64,000 nt of DNA, from positions 186,001 through 250,000 of the forward strand of contig JAIXUG010000005.1 of the NCBI GenBank assembly GCA_027484105.1, given 5' to 3'. This DNA comes from Comamonadaceae bacterium. GTDB taxonomy: Bacteria > Pseudomonadota > Gammaproteobacteria > Burkholderiales > Burkholderiaceae_C. Below, piece after piece: positions 25,941-35,748 of this stretch. The notes beneath the pieces were generated by a model. That model was not told where the DNA came from. It worked only from the letters and a program-made list of their open reading frames with translations, and searched no databases. Each line of letters starts with the position of its first letter. The stretch's first letter is position 1. The translations under genes and the position numbers were made by a program.

Positions 25941-26924
25941 ATGAACCCGTCACGCCGACACGTCTCAGCCCTCTTGGGTGCCGGACTTTGCATGGGCGCC
26001 GCCTCCCCTTTGGCTTGGGCCCAAAGCGCCGCCAACCAGGGCCCACTCAAACTGATCGTGCCCTTCACCCCCGGGACCGGCATTGACCTGATCGCCCGCA
26101 CACTCGGGCCCAAGTTGTCTCAACGCCTGAACCGGCCCGTCGTGGTCGAGAACCGTGTGGGCGCTTCGGGCAACATCGGCACCGAAGCGGTGGTGCGCTC
26201 AGCACCGGACGGCTCCACCCTGTTGGTGAGCGTCAACACGCTGGTGATGAACCGCGCGCTTTACCCGGGCTTGAGTTTTGATGCCGTGAAAGACCTCAGC
26301 GCGGTATCGCTGACCAGCTGGGGACAACTCTTGCTGGTGACCCCAGCGCAATCGGGCTACAAAACTGCGGCAGAGTTTGTCGCCGCGCTGCGCAAGCAAC
26401 CGGGACGGCTCAATTACGCATCGCCCGGTGTGGGCACGCCGCACCACCTGTCGATGGAATTGTTCAAAAACACCGCCCAGGTTTTCTTGACCCACATCCC
26501 CTACCGCGGCACCGGTCCGGCCGTGACCGACCTGCTCGGCGGCCAAGTGGACGCAATGTTTTTGCCCATCCATGTGGCTTTGCCGCACATCCGTTCGGGT
26601 CGCCTGACGGCACTGGGCATTGGCAGCGACAAGCGCCACGCCTTGCTGCCCGATGTGCCCACCCTGGCCGAAGCCAAGGCGGGCAATGTGAACGTGGACA
26701 TGTGGTACGGCATCTTTGCCCCCAAAGGCACACCGGCCGACATCGTCAACCTCTACAACCGCGAGATCAACCAAATGCTCAGCGGTGACGACGTCAAAAA
26801 AGCCTTTGTCTCGCAAGGCATGGACCCGAACGGCAGCACGCCCCAAGCCTTTGCCCAACTGGTCGAGCGCGATGCCGAGCGCTGGGCACGACTCATCAAA
26901 GACCAGGGCATCAAGGCCGATTGA
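25941..26924 (+). CDS. Bug (TctC-type) solute-binding protein, copy 1
   Basis: 327 residues from the ATG at 25941, with GGAGAG seven bases upstream; an in-frame ATG at 25926 precedes that site. The leader SRRHVSALLGAGLCMGAASPLAWAQ is exported. Family motifs are LKLIVPFTPGTGIDLIARTL, VVENRVGASGNIGTEAVVRSAPDGSTLLV and LNYASPGVGTPHHLSMELF. Bug proteins catch carboxylates or aromatic acids in the periplasm for tripartite tricarboxylate transporters. No TctA/TctB membrane genes are near. The link to the FAD monooxygenase next door suggests an aromatic ligand. Confidence 0.9.
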   Translation: MNPSRRHVSALLGAGLCMGAASPLAWAQSAANQGPLKLIVPFTPGTGIDLIARTLGPKLSQRLNRPVVVENRVGASGNIGTEAVVRSAPDGSTLLVSVNTLVMNRALYPGLSFDAVKDLSAVSLTSWGQLLLVTPAQSGYKTAAEFVAALRKQPGRLNYASPGVGTPHHLSMELFKNTAQVFLTHIPYRGTGPAVTDLLGGQVDAMFLPIHVALPHIRSGRLTALGIGSDKRHALLPDVPTLAEAKAGNVNVDMWYGIFAPKGTPADIVNLYNREINQMLSGDDVKKAFVSQGMDPNGSTPQAFAQLVERDAERWARLIKDQGIKAD

Positions 26925-26948
26925 CTTCAGCCCAGCTCATCTCCACAG

Positions 26949-26971
26949 GCCCCGCTGGACGGGGCTTTTTT
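26949..26971 (+). terminator. Intrinsic terminator after the Bug gene
   Basis: Stem GCCCCG (26949-26954) / CGGGGC (26960-26965) with loop CTGGA and a run of six T (26966-26971). It lies 24 bp past the stop and runs into the stop codon of the convergent monooxygenase gene. Confidence 0.88.
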
Positions 26972-28158
26972 CATCCGGCGGGCGTCATCAAATCCGCATG
27001 CATCGGGTCGTAGGGGTACAACCAGTTGTTGCGCGATGCGGCAATGTTGCGGTCCTTGAAGGCTTGCTTCATTTGCTGGGCGTCGGCAATGTGGTACAGA
27101 TCGCCCATTTCGGTGGACTCTCGCACCACCCGCGCTGCACGGGGCGCACGGTGGTTTTGAAAAACCTGCAAGGCTTGGGCCAAAGGCAAGTCAAGCGCCA
27201 AGGCCCGGCTCAGCACCGCCGCGTCTTCAATCGCCATCGCAGCGCCCTGCGCCATGTAGGGCAAGGTGGGGTGCACCGCGTCGCCCAACAAGGCCACATG
27301 GTCCGTGCACCAGTTCATCACCGGCTTGCGGTTGTTCAGGGCCCAGCGGAAGCATTGGTCACGGTCCACGTTGTCAATGGCGGCACGCACGATAGGGTGC
27401 CAGCCGGCGTAGTCCTGGTCCAGCTCTTCCCAAGGCTGGCGCGAGGTCCAGGACTCTTCTTCCCATGGCCGCTCGACGCAACCCACGAAATTGAGCACCT
27501 GGCCTGCACGCATGTAATACATCACGGCATGGTTTTTGGGGCCGCACCAAATCGAGGAGACCACAGGGGGCCGCAACTCGGGCGCAATGCGCTCAATGGG
27601 GATGGCCAGACGCCAGGCTACCTGGCCGGTGAACACCGGAGGGTCGGCATCGACCACATGCTTGCGCACCACCGACTTGATGCCGTCCGAGCCCACCACC
27701 AGATTGGCCCTGACCTGGCGTCCATCGTCGAACACGATCGAGGCGCTGTGCTCGTCTTCCAGCACATCGATCGCCCGATAGCCCAACTGCAAAGCCTGCG
27801 GGTCCAGTTGCTCGACCACTTCCAGCAAAGCCGCATGCAGGTCAACCCGGTGGATTTGGTAATAAGGGTGGCCATGTTTCTGGGCATGGTCTTCGCCCAG
27901 CTTGATCTCGTGCAGCAACTCGCCTGAGTCAAAGCGCCGGAACTCGAACGCGGTGGGTTTGACGGCTTGGGCTTCCAGGCGGTCTTTGAGGCCCAGGTGG
28001 TAGAGCACTTTGACCGCGTTGGCGCTCATCTGCACCGCCGCGCCGATTTCACCCACATGCCGCGCCTGTTCGTAGATGCGCACGCGGTGCCCATCGCGCA
28101 ACAAACATGCCGCGGCCGTCAAGCCGCCAATTCCCCCGCCGACCAGTGCGATGTCCAT
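26971..28158 (-). CDS. FAD-dependent aromatic monooxygenase (salicylate / 6-hydroxynicotinate type)
   Basis: 395 residues. The FAD and NAD(P)H motifs of class A flavoprotein hydroxylases are complete: IALVGGGIGGLTAAACL at the N-terminus, VVGSDGIKSVVR (DG motif) near 165 and VALLGDAVHPTLPYMAQGAAMAIEDAAVL (GD motif) near 288. The family hydroxylates aromatic rings, sometimes with loss of a carboxyl group. The likely operator shared with the MarR/Bug pair lies 20 bp upstream. Substrate unknown; a second, related enzyme is encoded at 48484. Confidence 0.88.
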   Translation of the reverse strand: MDIALVGGGIGGLTAAACLLRDGHRVRIYEQARHVGEIGAAVQMSANAVKVLYHLGLKDRLEAQAVKPTAFEFRRFDSGELLHEIKLGEDHAQKHGHPYYQIHRVDLHAALLEVVEQLDPQALQLGYRAIDVLEDEHSASIVFDDGRQVRANLVVGSDGIKSVVRKHVVDADPPVFTGQVAWRLAIPIERIAPELRPPVVSSIWCGPKNHAVMYYMRAGQVLNFVGCVERPWEEESWTSRQPWEELDQDYAGWHPIVRAAIDNVDRDQCFRWALNNRKPVMNWCTDHVALLGDAVHPTLPYMAQGAAMAIEDAAVLSRALALDLPLAQALQVFQNHRAPRAARVVRESTEMGDLYHIADAQQMKQAFKDRNIAASRNNWLYPYDPMHADLMTPAG

Positions 28159-28178
28159 GGTTTGATTTCCAAAATTAT

Positions 28179-28194
28179 CGTTAGCATGCTACCA
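28179..28194. promoter_or_regulatory. Candidate MarR operator, copy 2
   Basis: CGTTAGCATGCTACCA contains the perfect 10-bp palindrome TAGCATGCTA (28182-28191). It sits 20 bp upstream of the monooxygenase start and closely resembles the copy at 25909-25924. This suggests that one MarR protein controls both ends of the module. Confidence 0.6.
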
Positions 28195-28294
28195 GAATCC
28201 AGGTCGCCATGGCCCATGCGCTCTGCCAGACCAGCGATAATCCGCGCTTGCATTCACGTCCGGTCCGGGCGATTGCCCTGCCAACGAGAACCCC

Positions 28295-28630
28295 ATGAAA
28301 AAAAACTTTCCCCTGCAAGCCGATGGCAAGCACCCCGACCGTGTGCTGGAGGCCGTCAAGCACGAGATCCGCAAATACTTCAAGCGCGAGCGCAACCGTG
28401 ATGTGCCCAAGGGCGCAGATTTTTGGGACTTTGACTGCAAAGTGGGCCTGAGCGCAGACCGTGCCGAAGTGGTGCGCGTCAGCGGTGTCATCGAGGCGGT
28501 GGACGCCGCGGCCAAGGCGGGCGCGACTTCGGTCTATGTGGAGATTTTGAGCAAGTACGGGGTGCGCGTTCACAAGGCGCGTGACGCATCCGGCAGCGAA
28601 ACTCCGTTGGACGCTTTGCCAAACGATTGA
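28295..28630 (+). CDS. DUF6172-like conserved hypothetical protein
   Basis: 111 residues, cytoplasmic, with no signal or membrane segment. The sequence KKNFPLQADGKHPDRVLEAVKHEIRKYFKRERNRDVPKG, then FWDFDCKVG and an alpha/beta C-terminus, matches a small family of uncharacterised proteobacterial proteins that I recall as DUF6172. No catalytic pattern is apparent. It stands alone between the monooxygenase and the convergent helicase gene. Confidence 0.8.
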   Translation: MKKNFPLQADGKHPDRVLEAVKHEIRKYFKRERNRDVPKGADFWDFDCKVGLSADRAEVVRVSGVIEAVDAAAKAGATSVYVEILSKYGVRVHKARDASGSETPLDALPND

Positions 28631-28749
28631 CTCCCCGATCAGCCCAAGCGCCAGCACAGCAGGCGGGGCATGGACCCCGTACTGGTCAGGCAGGGTCTTT
28701 TCTGGCAAAAACACGGCCCAGGGTCACACCCACACCCACACCGGCACCT

Positions 28750-29997
28750 TCACTTCGATGCGTTCATGGCCGCCGCCGCCCGCAACTTGTCTTTTTTGCT
28801 GGGGCGTGAACCCTTGATGCCGCCATTGCCGGGTGAAGGTGGCGGTGGCGTTTCGGTTTGCTCAAAGCCTGGGATTTGCTCCAAAGGCAGTTCCAGACTT
28901 TCGCGTTTCTGGATCAGCTGCCAGTGCGCCAGCGCTGCGGCGGTCACAAAGCTCACCGCGTCGCCGTGCGCGCCCGCCCTGCCGGTGCGGCCGATGCGGT
29001 GGGTGTAGTCGGTGGCCGAACGAGGCAGGTCGTAATTGACCACCACGGGCAGCATGGCGATGTCGATGCCACGCGAGGCCAGGTCGGTGGTCACCACCAC
29101 ATCCCAGCGGCCTGCTTTGAACTCGCTCAAAACTTCTTGGCGTGCGCCTTGGCTCATCTCGCCATGAAAAGGCGTGGCAAACACACCCGCCTTGTAGAGT
29201 TTGTTCGCTACATGCTCGCAGGCATAGCGCGTGGCCACAAACACCAGCACCTGTTTCCAGCCGTTTTCGGTGATCAGGTGGCGCAGCAAGGCGGTGCGCC
29301 TTTTCTCGTCCACCGCAATGGCACGCTGGGTGATGTCGGGCTTGTGGCCTTCAAAAGCTTCCACGGTGATGCGTACGGGTTCCCGCAACAACTTGGCCGC
29401 CAAGGCTTCCACCTCGGGCGCAAAGGTCGCGGAAAACAGCAGCGTTTGGCGTTTGGCAGGCAGCAGCGCCAGCACGCGCTGCAGCTCATCTGCAAATCCC
29501 AAATCCAGCAGGCGGTCCGCTTCGTCCAGCACCAAGTGCTGCACATCGGCCAGGCGCAAAGCGTTTTGGTCGATCAGGTCGAGCAAGCGTCCCGGCGTGG
29601 CCACCACGATGTCGGCACCACCGCGCAACGCCATCATTTGTGGGTTCACCGACACGCCACCAAACACGGTGCTCACCTTGAGCGACTGCGGCAGCTTGTA
29701 GGCCAAGTTGGCCAGCACATCGCCCACCTGCACCGCCAACTCGCGCGTGGGCACCAGCACCAGGGTGCGCACGGGACGACGGAAATTGGTCTGACGCGGC
29801 GAGGCCAGCAAATGCTGCAACAACGGCAGCGAAAAAGCCAGAGTCTTGCCCGAGCCGGTGGGCGCGGTGGCCCACACATCGGCCGACTTCAAAACCACCG
29901 GAATCGCCTCGGCCTGGATTGGGGTGGGGGAATACAAGCCCATGTCACCCACGGCGCGCAAAAGCGCGGGGGTCAAGCCAAGTGGTTCAAAGTTCAA
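28750..29997 (-). CDS. rhlE: DEAD-box RNA helicase, RhlE type
   Basis: 415 residues if translation starts at TTG 29997, which gives the usual RhlE beginning ([12 protein letters not shown]); no ATG fits, and longer frames run into purH. Motifs in order: PTPIQ (Q motif), [49 protein letters not shown] and [10 protein letters not shown]. The tail is short and basic ([19 protein letters not shown]). It unwinds RNA duplexes, typically in ribosome assembly or mRNA decay. The start lies 10 bp behind the purH stop, so coupling with purH is likely. Confidence 0.88.
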   Translation of the reverse strand: MNFEPLGLTPALLRAVGDMGLYSPTPIQAEAIPVVLKSADVWATAPTGSGKTLAFSLPLLQHLLASPRQTNFRRPVRTLVLVPTRELAVQVGDVLANLAYKLPQSLKVSTVFGGVSVNPQMMALRGGADIVVATPGRLLDLIDQNALRLADVQHLVLDEADRLLDLGFADELQRVLALLPAKRQTLLFSATFAPEVEALAAKLLREPVRITVEAFEGHKPDITQRAIAVDEKRRTALLRHLITENGWKQVLVFVATRYACEHVANKLYKAGVFATPFHGEMSQGARQEVLSEFKAGRWDVVVTTDLASRGIDIAMLPVVVNYDLPRSATDYTHRIGRTGRAGAHGDAVSFVTAAALAHWQLIQKRESLELPLEQIPGFEQTETPPPPSPGNGGIKGSRPSKKDKLRAAAAMNASK

Positions 29998-30007
29998 AAG
30001 AGTCCGA

Positions 30008-31594
30008 TCAATGGCGAAAGTGGCGCACGCCGGTGAAGACCATCGCCACACCGCGCTCGTTGGCCGCGTCGATGACTTCTGGGTCGCGCATGGAGCCACC
30101 GGGCTGGGCCACGCAGGTGGCGCCCGCGTCCACCACCACATCGAGGCCATCGCGGAAGGGGAAGAAGGCGTCGCTGGCGACCACGGTGTTTTGCAGGCTG
30201 AGCTTGGCGGCTTCGGCCTTAATGCTCGCGATGCGGGCGGAATCCAAGCGGCTCATTTGGCCAGCGCCCACGCCCATGGTCATGCCGTTTTTGCAGAACA
30301 CGATGGCGTTGGATTTGACGAACTTGGCCACTTTCCAGGCGAACAGCAAATCATGCAGTTCTTCAGGGGTGGGTTGTTTGACGGTGACGATCTTCAAGTC
30401 CGCCAAAGCCAACTCGTGGTTGTCGGCGCTTTGCAGCAAGAGGCCTGAACCCACGCGCTTGGTCTCCAAGGCGTTGCGCACTTGGCCATAGTTGGCGGGC
30501 AAGGCGATTTTCATCAAGCGCACGTTCACTTTGCTCTTGAACACTTCGAGCGCTTCGGCGCTGAAGTCGGGGGCCATGAGCACTTCGACAAATTGCTTGC
30601 TCACGGCCTCGGCCGCGGCTTTGTCCACCGGGCGGTTGAAGGCGATGATGCCGCCGAAGGCGCTGGTGGGATCGGTTTGGAAGGCTTTGCTGTAGGCCTC
30701 GAGTGGGTTTGCGCCCACGGCCACGCCGCAGGGGTTGGCGTGTTTGACGATGACGCACGCTGTGGTGTCAAAGCTCTTCACACATTCCCACGCCGCATCG
30801 GCATCGGCGATGTTGTTGTAGCTGAGTTCTTTGCCTTGCAGCTGCACGCCGGTGGCGAGCGACCCCGCCGCAGGCGCCAAGTCGCGGTACCAGGCGGCTT
30901 GCTGGTGGCTGTTTTCGCCGTAACGCAGGTCTTGCACCTTGACGTATTGCTCATTGAACTGGCCAGAGAACTGGGCGCGTTCGGGCACGTAGGCATCGCT
31001 GAGCTTCTCGGCTTCGAAGTTCACGCTGGAAAGGTAGTTGCTGATCGCACCGTCGTATTGGCTGATGCGGTTGAACGCGGCCACCGACAAGGCAAAGCGC
31101 AGTCTGTCGCTCAACTTGCCGTTGGCTTTGAGCTCAGCGATCACGTCGGCATATTGGCTGGCGTCGGTCACCACGCCCACGTCTTTCCAGTTTTTGGCAG
31201 CGGAACGCACCATGGCGGGGCCGCCGATGTCGATGTTCTCGATCGCGTCGGCCAGCGTGCAACCGGGCTTGGCCACGGTGGCTTCAAAGGGGTAGAGGTT
31301 GACGATGAGCAAATCAATCGTGTCGATGTGGTGCGCCTGCAAAGCCGCCATGTGTTCGGGCGTGTCGCGGCGCGCCAGCAAGCCGCCGTGCACCTTGGGG
31401 TGCAGGGTCTTGACGCGGCCGTCCAGCATTTCGGGGAAGCCGGTGAGCTCGGCCACTTCGGTCACGGGCAAGCCTTGGTCGGCCAAGAGTTTGGCGGTGC
31501 CGCCGGTGGAGATCAGGCCCACGCCCAGGGCGTGGAGCTGCTGAGCGAGTTCGACGATGCCGGTTTTGTCAGAAACGGAGATGAGTGCGCGCAT
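30008..31594 (-). CDS. purH: Bifunctional AICAR formyltransferase / IMP cyclohydrolase
   Basis: 528 residues, the normal length. The N-terminal MGS-like cyclohydrolase domain begins [35 protein letters not shown] and includes [19 protein letters not shown]. The formyltransferase domain follows, with [28 protein letters not shown] and [12 protein letters not shown]. It catalyses the last two steps of IMP synthesis. It is downstream of dusB and fis, a familiar proteobacterial order, but separated from fis by 114 bp. Confidence 0.96.
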   Translation of the reverse strand: MRALISVSDKTGIVELAQQLHALGVGLISTGGTAKLLADQGLPVTEVAELTGFPEMLDGRVKTLHPKVHGGLLARRDTPEHMAALQAHHIDTIDLLIVNLYPFEATVAKPGCTLADAIENIDIGGPAMVRSAAKNWKDVGVVTDASQYADVIAELKANGKLSDRLRFALSVAAFNRISQYDGAISNYLSSVNFEAEKLSDAYVPERAQFSGQFNEQYVKVQDLRYGENSHQQAAWYRDLAPAAGSLATGVQLQGKELSYNNIADADAAWECVKSFDTTACVIVKHANPCGVAVGANPLEAYSKAFQTDPTSAFGGIIAFNRPVDKAAAEAVSKQFVEVLMAPDFSAEALEVFKSKVNVRLMKIALPANYGQVRNALETKRVGSGLLLQSADNHELALADLKIVTVKQPTPEELHDLLFAWKVAKFVKSNAIVFCKNGMTMGVGAGQMSRLDSARIASIKAEAAKLSLQNTVVASDAFFPFRDGLDVVVDAGATCVAQPGGSMRDPEVIDAANERGVAMVFTGVRHFRH

Positions 31595-31708
31595 AAAAAG
31601 CTTTCTTCAACAATGGACGGTACAGGTCTGGGCCGCTTCCAAGCTGGCGGCCTGGGCAAAGCGATCACGCAAAAGCGCTGGGCACAGGGCAGGGGCACAG
31701 TGCGGGTT

Positions 31709-31948
31709 TCATTTCAGGAGTTGATGGTCCAGCAGCTTCTTGCGCAAGGTGTTGCGGTTCAGTCCCAACCATTCGGCAGCGCGCGACTGGTTCTGGCCCG
31801 ATTGGGTCATCACCACATCCAGCAAAGGCTTTTCGACCAGCTTGACCAGCATGTCGTACAGGCCGCTCGGCTCGGTGCCATCGAGGTCGCGAAAATAGGT
31901 TTCCAGGTTGGCACGGATGCAGTTTTCTATGGATTGTTGTTCACTCAT
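31709..31948 (-). CDS. fis: Fis-family nucleoid / DNA-bending protein
   Basis: 79 residues. The C-terminal helix-turn-helix QSGQNQSRAAEWLGLNRNTLRKKLLDHQL is the Fis signature. The N-terminal half forms the dimer helices. It overlaps the dusB stop by four bases (ATGA at 31945-31948), the same translational coupling as dusB-fis in E. coli. It binds and bends AT-rich DNA and tunes growth-phase transcription. Confidence 0.93.
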   Translation of the reverse strand: MSEQQSIENCIRANLETYFRDLDGTEPSGLYDMLVKLVEKPLLDVVMTQSGQNQSRAAEWLGLNRNTLRKKLLDHQLLK

Positions 31949-32976
31949 TCTGAGGTCTCCACAAGCGGCTGGGCACGGGTGATGGGCAGGCGGTCCATCT
32001 GGTTGGCCAAGCCATCCAGAAAGTTCGCCACCGCCGCCAGCTGTTGCTGCGCCGTTTCGAGGGTGTTCATGTGTTCACGGAAGGCTTCACCCTCGGGCAG
32101 TGCACGCACATACCAGCCGATGTGTTTGCGGGCTGAACGAACGCCGGTGTACTCGCCATACAAGCCATAGTGGTCTTGCAGGTGCTCCAGCAGGGCGCGG
32201 CGCACCTCGGCCACCAGAGGAGGTGCCAGGTGCTCGCCGGTGGCCAAGAAGTGGGTGATCTCGCGGAAGATCCAGGGGCTGCCTTGCGCAGCACGCCCCA
32301 CCATGACCGCATCGGCACCCGTCAGGCGCAACACCTCGCGGGCTTTTTCAGGAGAGTCGATATCCCCATTGGCGACCACCGGAATCTGGAGTGCAGACTT
32401 GACGGCCGCCACGGTGTCGTATTCGGCCAAACCTTTGTAGCCCTGCTCACGGGTGCGGCCGTGCACAGTGACCATTTGAACGCCAGCGCTTTCGGCGGCG
32501 CGGGCCAAGCTGAGGGCGTTTTTTTCAGCATCGCACCAGCCGGTGCGCATCTTCAGGGTCACGGGCACGCCGTGCGGCAAAGCCGCCTCAACCACGGCAC
32601 CGATGATCTCCAGCGCCAGCGGCTCGTCCTGCATCAAGGCCGAGCCCGCCCATTTGTTGCAAACTTTCTTTGCCGGGCAGCCCATGTTGATGTCGATGAT
32701 CTGTGCACCCCGGTCGATGTTGTAGCGTGCAGCGTCGGCCATCATCTGCGCCTCGGTGCCCGCGATCTGCACCGCGATCGGACCGGGCTCGCCCTCGTGA
32801 TTGGCACGGCGCGAAGTTTTGAGCGAGGCCCACAGGTCAGGGCGCGAGGTCACCATTTCGCTCACGGCATAGCCCGCACCAAACTGCCTGCACAACTGGC
32901 GAAACGGCCGATCCGTCACCCCCGCCATGGGGGCAACGAACACGTTGTTCGGCAACAGGTAAGGACCAATCTGCAT
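31945..32976 (-). CDS. dusB: tRNA-dihydrouridine synthase B
   Basis: 343 residues. The FMN barrel begins PYLLPNNVFVAPMAGVTDRPFRQLCRQFGAG. The catalytic cysteine lies in INMGCPAKKVCNKWAGSALM, and the phosphate-binding part is VVANGDIDSPEKA with GADAVMVGRAAQGSPWIF. It reduces uridine in the tRNA D-loop. It is the first gene of the dusB-fis operon, preceded by an AT-rich promoter region at about 33020-33060. Confidence 0.95.
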   Translation of the reverse strand: MQIGPYLLPNNVFVAPMAGVTDRPFRQLCRQFGAGYAVSEMVTSRPDLWASLKTSRRANHEGEPGPIAVQIAGTEAQMMADAARYNIDRGAQIIDINMGCPAKKVCNKWAGSALMQDEPLALEIIGAVVEAALPHGVPVTLKMRTGWCDAEKNALSLARAAESAGVQMVTVHGRTREQGYKGLAEYDTVAAVKSALQIPVVANGDIDSPEKAREVLRLTGADAVMVGRAAQGSPWIFREITHFLATGEHLAPPLVAEVRRALLEHLQDHYGLYGEYTGVRSARKHIGWYVRALPEGEAFREHMNTLETAQQQLAAVANFLDGLANQMDRLPITRAQPLVETSE

Positions 32977-33098
32977 GACTGGAAAATGCTGGGAAATGGG
33001 GGGTGAGCTTGGGAAAGGAGACGATTGTAGTTGCTTAATATTTCAGCAAATGAAAGCTGCGTGTGCTAGGCAAATGCCCCCGGCGCTACACTGCCCGC

Positions 33099-33575
33099 AT
33101 GGAACTTTGGCTCAATGAATCCCTGCAATGGCTGGCTTTGCCGCAACACGGCCTGAGCACCGTGTTCGTGGTGGCCTTCGTGTCGGCCACTTTGCTGCCG
33201 ATGGGTTCAGAGCCCGCCGTGTTTGGCTTGGTCAAGCTCAACCCCGAACTGTTTTGGGCCGCGATTTTGGTGGCCACAGCAGGCAACACCTTGGGCGGCA
33301 TGCTCAGCTGGTGGATGGGCTGGGGCACCCAAACGGCTGTGAACCGCTGGCGTGGATCGCGCCAGCACCACCGGGCCTTGGTCTGGCTGGAAAAGTTGGG
33401 CCCCAAGGCCTGTTTGCTCAGCTGGTTGCCCGGCGTGGGCGACCCCTTGTGCGCCGTGGCAGGCTGGCTGAAGATGCCTTTTTGGCCTTGCACCCTGTAC
33501 ATGGCGATTGGCAAATTCGGCCGCTACCTGTTCATGACTGCCGCTTTGCTGTGGGTGTTTCCGGGGCAGTTTTGA
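33099..33575 (+). CDS. YqaA-family (DedA-like) inner-membrane protein
   Basis: 158 residues from the ATG at 33099. About four membrane helices are visible. VAFVSATLLPMGSEPAVFGLVKL and ATAGNTLGGMLSWWMGWGTQ match the short YqaA group of DedA/SNARE-associated proteins. Later parts, KLGPKACLLSWLPGVGDPLCAVAGWLKMPFW, carry the Gly/Pro loop typical of this group. DedA proteins are linked to lipid flipping and membrane charge balance; the role of YqaA is not known. It stands alone, divergent from dusB. Confidence 0.88.
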   Translation: MELWLNESLQWLALPQHGLSTVFVVAFVSATLLPMGSEPAVFGLVKLNPELFWAAILVATAGNTLGGMLSWWMGWGTQTAVNRWRGSRQHHRALVWLEKLGPKACLLSWLPGVGDPLCAVAGWLKMPFWPCTLYMAIGKFGRYLFMTAALLWVFPGQF

Positions 33576-33605
33576 GGCCACCCCAGCACCCGACAGCCGT
33601 CGGGG

Positions 33606-34604
33606 TCAGTCCTGAACGATTTTGCGCTCCTTGATGATCTGGGCAAAACGGCGCGCATCGGCCTTGGTGACCGCCCCAAATTCGGCCGCTGACATGGGCG
33701 TCGGCTCGGCACCAATGCCTTTGATGGACTCGACTGCACTGGGCAACATCAAGGCCCGGTTGATCTCGCGGTTCATGCGCTCCACGATGGCCGCTGGCGT
33801 GCCCGCAGGCGCCCAGAAACCGTGCGATGTCCCGGCATCAAAATTCTTGAGTCCCAGTTCATTGAGCGTGGGCGCATCGGGGAACATGGACAAGCGCTGC
33901 GGCGATGTGACCGCCAACAAACGCAAACGGCCTGAGCGCACATGCGAGAAGGCAATGCCCGGGTCCATCAAATAGTCCACACTGCCGCCCAAGAGGTCTT
34001 GCAGCGCTGCGGCAGAACCGCGGTACGGGATGTGCAAAGTGAAAATGCCGGCTTGGGACTTGAGCATCTCACCGGCAATGTGGGGGCTGGTGCCGTTGCC
34101 AGGAGAGCCATAGCTCATCTTGCCAGGATTGCGCTTGGCGTAGGCGATGAACTCGGCAAAAGTCTTGTAAGGCGCATCGCTGCGCACCACCAAAAACAAC
34201 TGCAGACGTGCGCCAGCAGCGACCGGGATCAGGTCCTTGTCATGGTCAAACGGCATCTTGGGGGTGACGTAAGGCACGATGGAGGCACCGCTGCCCGAAC
34301 TGCACAAAAAGGTGTAGCCATCGGGTGCACTCTTGGCAGCCAAGTCAGAGCCAATGATGCCGCCGGCACCGCCCCGGTTGTCCACCACAATTTGTTGGCC
34401 CAGGGCTTGGGACACCGATGTGGAGACGGCACGCGCCACCAGGTCGGGCGATCCGCCCGCCGGGAAGTTCACAATCATGCGAATGGGTTTGGCTGTTGGC
34501 CAAGGGGCCGTTTGAGCCTGCGCTGAGCCAAAGGCGCCAAGCGCAAGACCCGACATGGCGGCCAAGCCAAATTGGCGGCGACGGGGGTCATGACGGTGGG
34601 TCAT
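33606..34604 (-). CDS. Bug (TctC-type) solute-binding protein, copy 2
   Basis: 332 residues from the ATG at 34604 (GGAG upstream). Twin arginine leader RRRQFGLAAMSGLALGAFGSAQAQ. Family motifs: IRMIVNFPAGGSPDLVARAV, VVDNRGGAGGIIGSDLAAKSAPDGYTFL, MSYGSPGNGTSPHIAGEML and IPYRGSAAALQDLLGG. It ends the leftward group of catabolic genes, 127 bp behind the hydroxyacid dehydrogenase. Periplasmic capture of an organic acid is the expected role; the ligand is unknown. Confidence 0.9.
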   Translation of the reverse strand: MTHRHDPRRRQFGLAAMSGLALGAFGSAQAQTAPWPTAKPIRMIVNFPAGGSPDLVARAVSTSVSQALGQQIVVDNRGGAGGIIGSDLAAKSAPDGYTFLCSSGSGASIVPYVTPKMPFDHDKDLIPVAAGARLQLFLVVRSDAPYKTFAEFIAYAKRNPGKMSYGSPGNGTSPHIAGEMLKSQAGIFTLHIPYRGSAAALQDLLGGSVDYLMDPGIAFSHVRSGRLRLLAVTSPQRLSMFPDAPTLNELGLKNFDAGTSHGFWAPAGTPAAIVERMNREINRALMLPSAVESIKGIGAEPTPMSAAEFGAVTKADARRFAQIIKERKIVQD

Positions 34605-34731
34605 ACAAAAATCTCCGAGTGAAACTGATGGAAAAAACTGCTGGAAAAATAACCAAAACAATTATGTGAAGAAATCAAGTGCCCGGCTACCCGGGAAAAC
34701 CTTGCCCTGTCTTGCCCGCCCTGGCCAAGGG

Positions 34732-35748
34732 TCAAGTCACCGAATTTCGCAGGGGAGTCCCTTCAATCCAGCAGCGCAAGTTGTCCAGGAACATTTGCCC
34801 GACCCGGGTTTCATTGCCATCGGAGTGACCTGCTGCATGCGGCGTGACCATGACCTGAGGAAATGACCACAAAGGGGAATCTGCAGGCAAGGGCTCGTGC
34901 GCAAACACATCCAGAAATGCCCCGCCCAAGTGCCCGCTTTGCAGTGCTGACACCAAAGCAGCTTCGTCCACCACTTCGCCGCGCGCCACATTGACCAAAT
35001 GAGCACCGGGGGGCAAAGAGGCCAGCACCGATGCCGTGACCAGTTGACGGGTTTTGGCTGTCAGTGGACAGGCCAGGATCAACCAATCGGTTTGGGGCAG
35101 CACCCGGGTCCACGACTCGAATGTGACCATCTCCACGCCATCGCTTGCCGTGCTGTGCGGCGCTGCCACTTGCTGGCGCACGGCCACCACCCGCATGCCC
35201 AAGGCTTGCAGCAGACTGCCCAGTTTTTGGCCAATGGGCCCCCAACCCACAATGGTCGCGGTTTGACCCGGCAAATCGCGGGGCATGCGCGCGCCCATCA
35301 TCGGAATCCATTGCCGGGCTTGTTGTTCTGCCCAGAGCAAAGGGAAACGGCGTGCGAGCGCCAGGAGGCCCGCCAGGGCCACGGTGGCCACCACTTGCGC
35401 ATTGGCACCCGATGAGGTGGTGATCCGAACGCCCTTGGCCAACAAATCCAGGTAGATCTGCCTGTCAGCGCCTGCGGAATGGATGTGCACCCACCGCAGG
35501 TCCTGGGATTGGCGCAAGAGCTCATAGACCCGCTGCAAGGCCGGATGAATTTCGTGTTTGGTGGAGGTGCCCGTGACCTCACGCGAGATGAAGGCCACAT
35601 GCGCGTCCGTGCGCTGTGCCGCTGCAGCAGCCTCCAAAGAAATCAGCTCATGGGGGCGCTGCCCCATCACAGCTGCCAGCGATGCACCCCAGCGGTCCAT
35701 CGACTGCTGGGACATGAGGATGCGCAGAGGGCCGTTCGTGTCACTCAT
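34732..35748 (-). CDS. D-2-hydroxyacid dehydrogenase family protein
   Basis: 338 residues from the ATG at 35748. The NAD-binding motif ATIVGWGPIGQKLGSLL (GxGxxG) is near 165. The catalytic set is present: Arg in NVARGEVVDEAALV, Glu in DVFAHEPLPADSPLW and His in MVTPHAAGHSD. It should interconvert a 2-oxoacid and a D-2-hydroxyacid with NAD(P)H. The ATG overlaps the stop of the upstream Bug gene (ATGA), so it is part of the operon led by the CoA-transferase. Confidence 0.88.
   Translation of the reverse strand: MSDTNGPLRILMSQQSMDRWGASLAAVMGQRPHELISLEAAAAAQRTDAHVAFISREVTGTSTKHEIHPALQRVYELLRQSQDLRWVHIHSAGADRQIYLDLLAKGVRITTSSGANAQVVATVALAGLLALARRFPLLWAEQQARQWIPMMGARMPRDLPGQTATIVGWGPIGQKLGSLLQALGMRVVAVRQQVAAPHSTASDGVEMVTFESWTRVLPQTDWLILACPLTAKTRQLVTASVLASLPPGAHLVNVARGEVVDEAALVSALQSGHLGGAFLDVFAHEPLPADSPLWSFPQVMVTPHAAGHSDGNETRVGQMFLDNLRCWIEGTPLRNSVT

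Noticed and set aside
30482-32170. 562-codon open frame on the plus strand
   Set aside because: Antisense to purH, fis and dusB, all of which have clear conserved motifs; the translation shows only composition bias.
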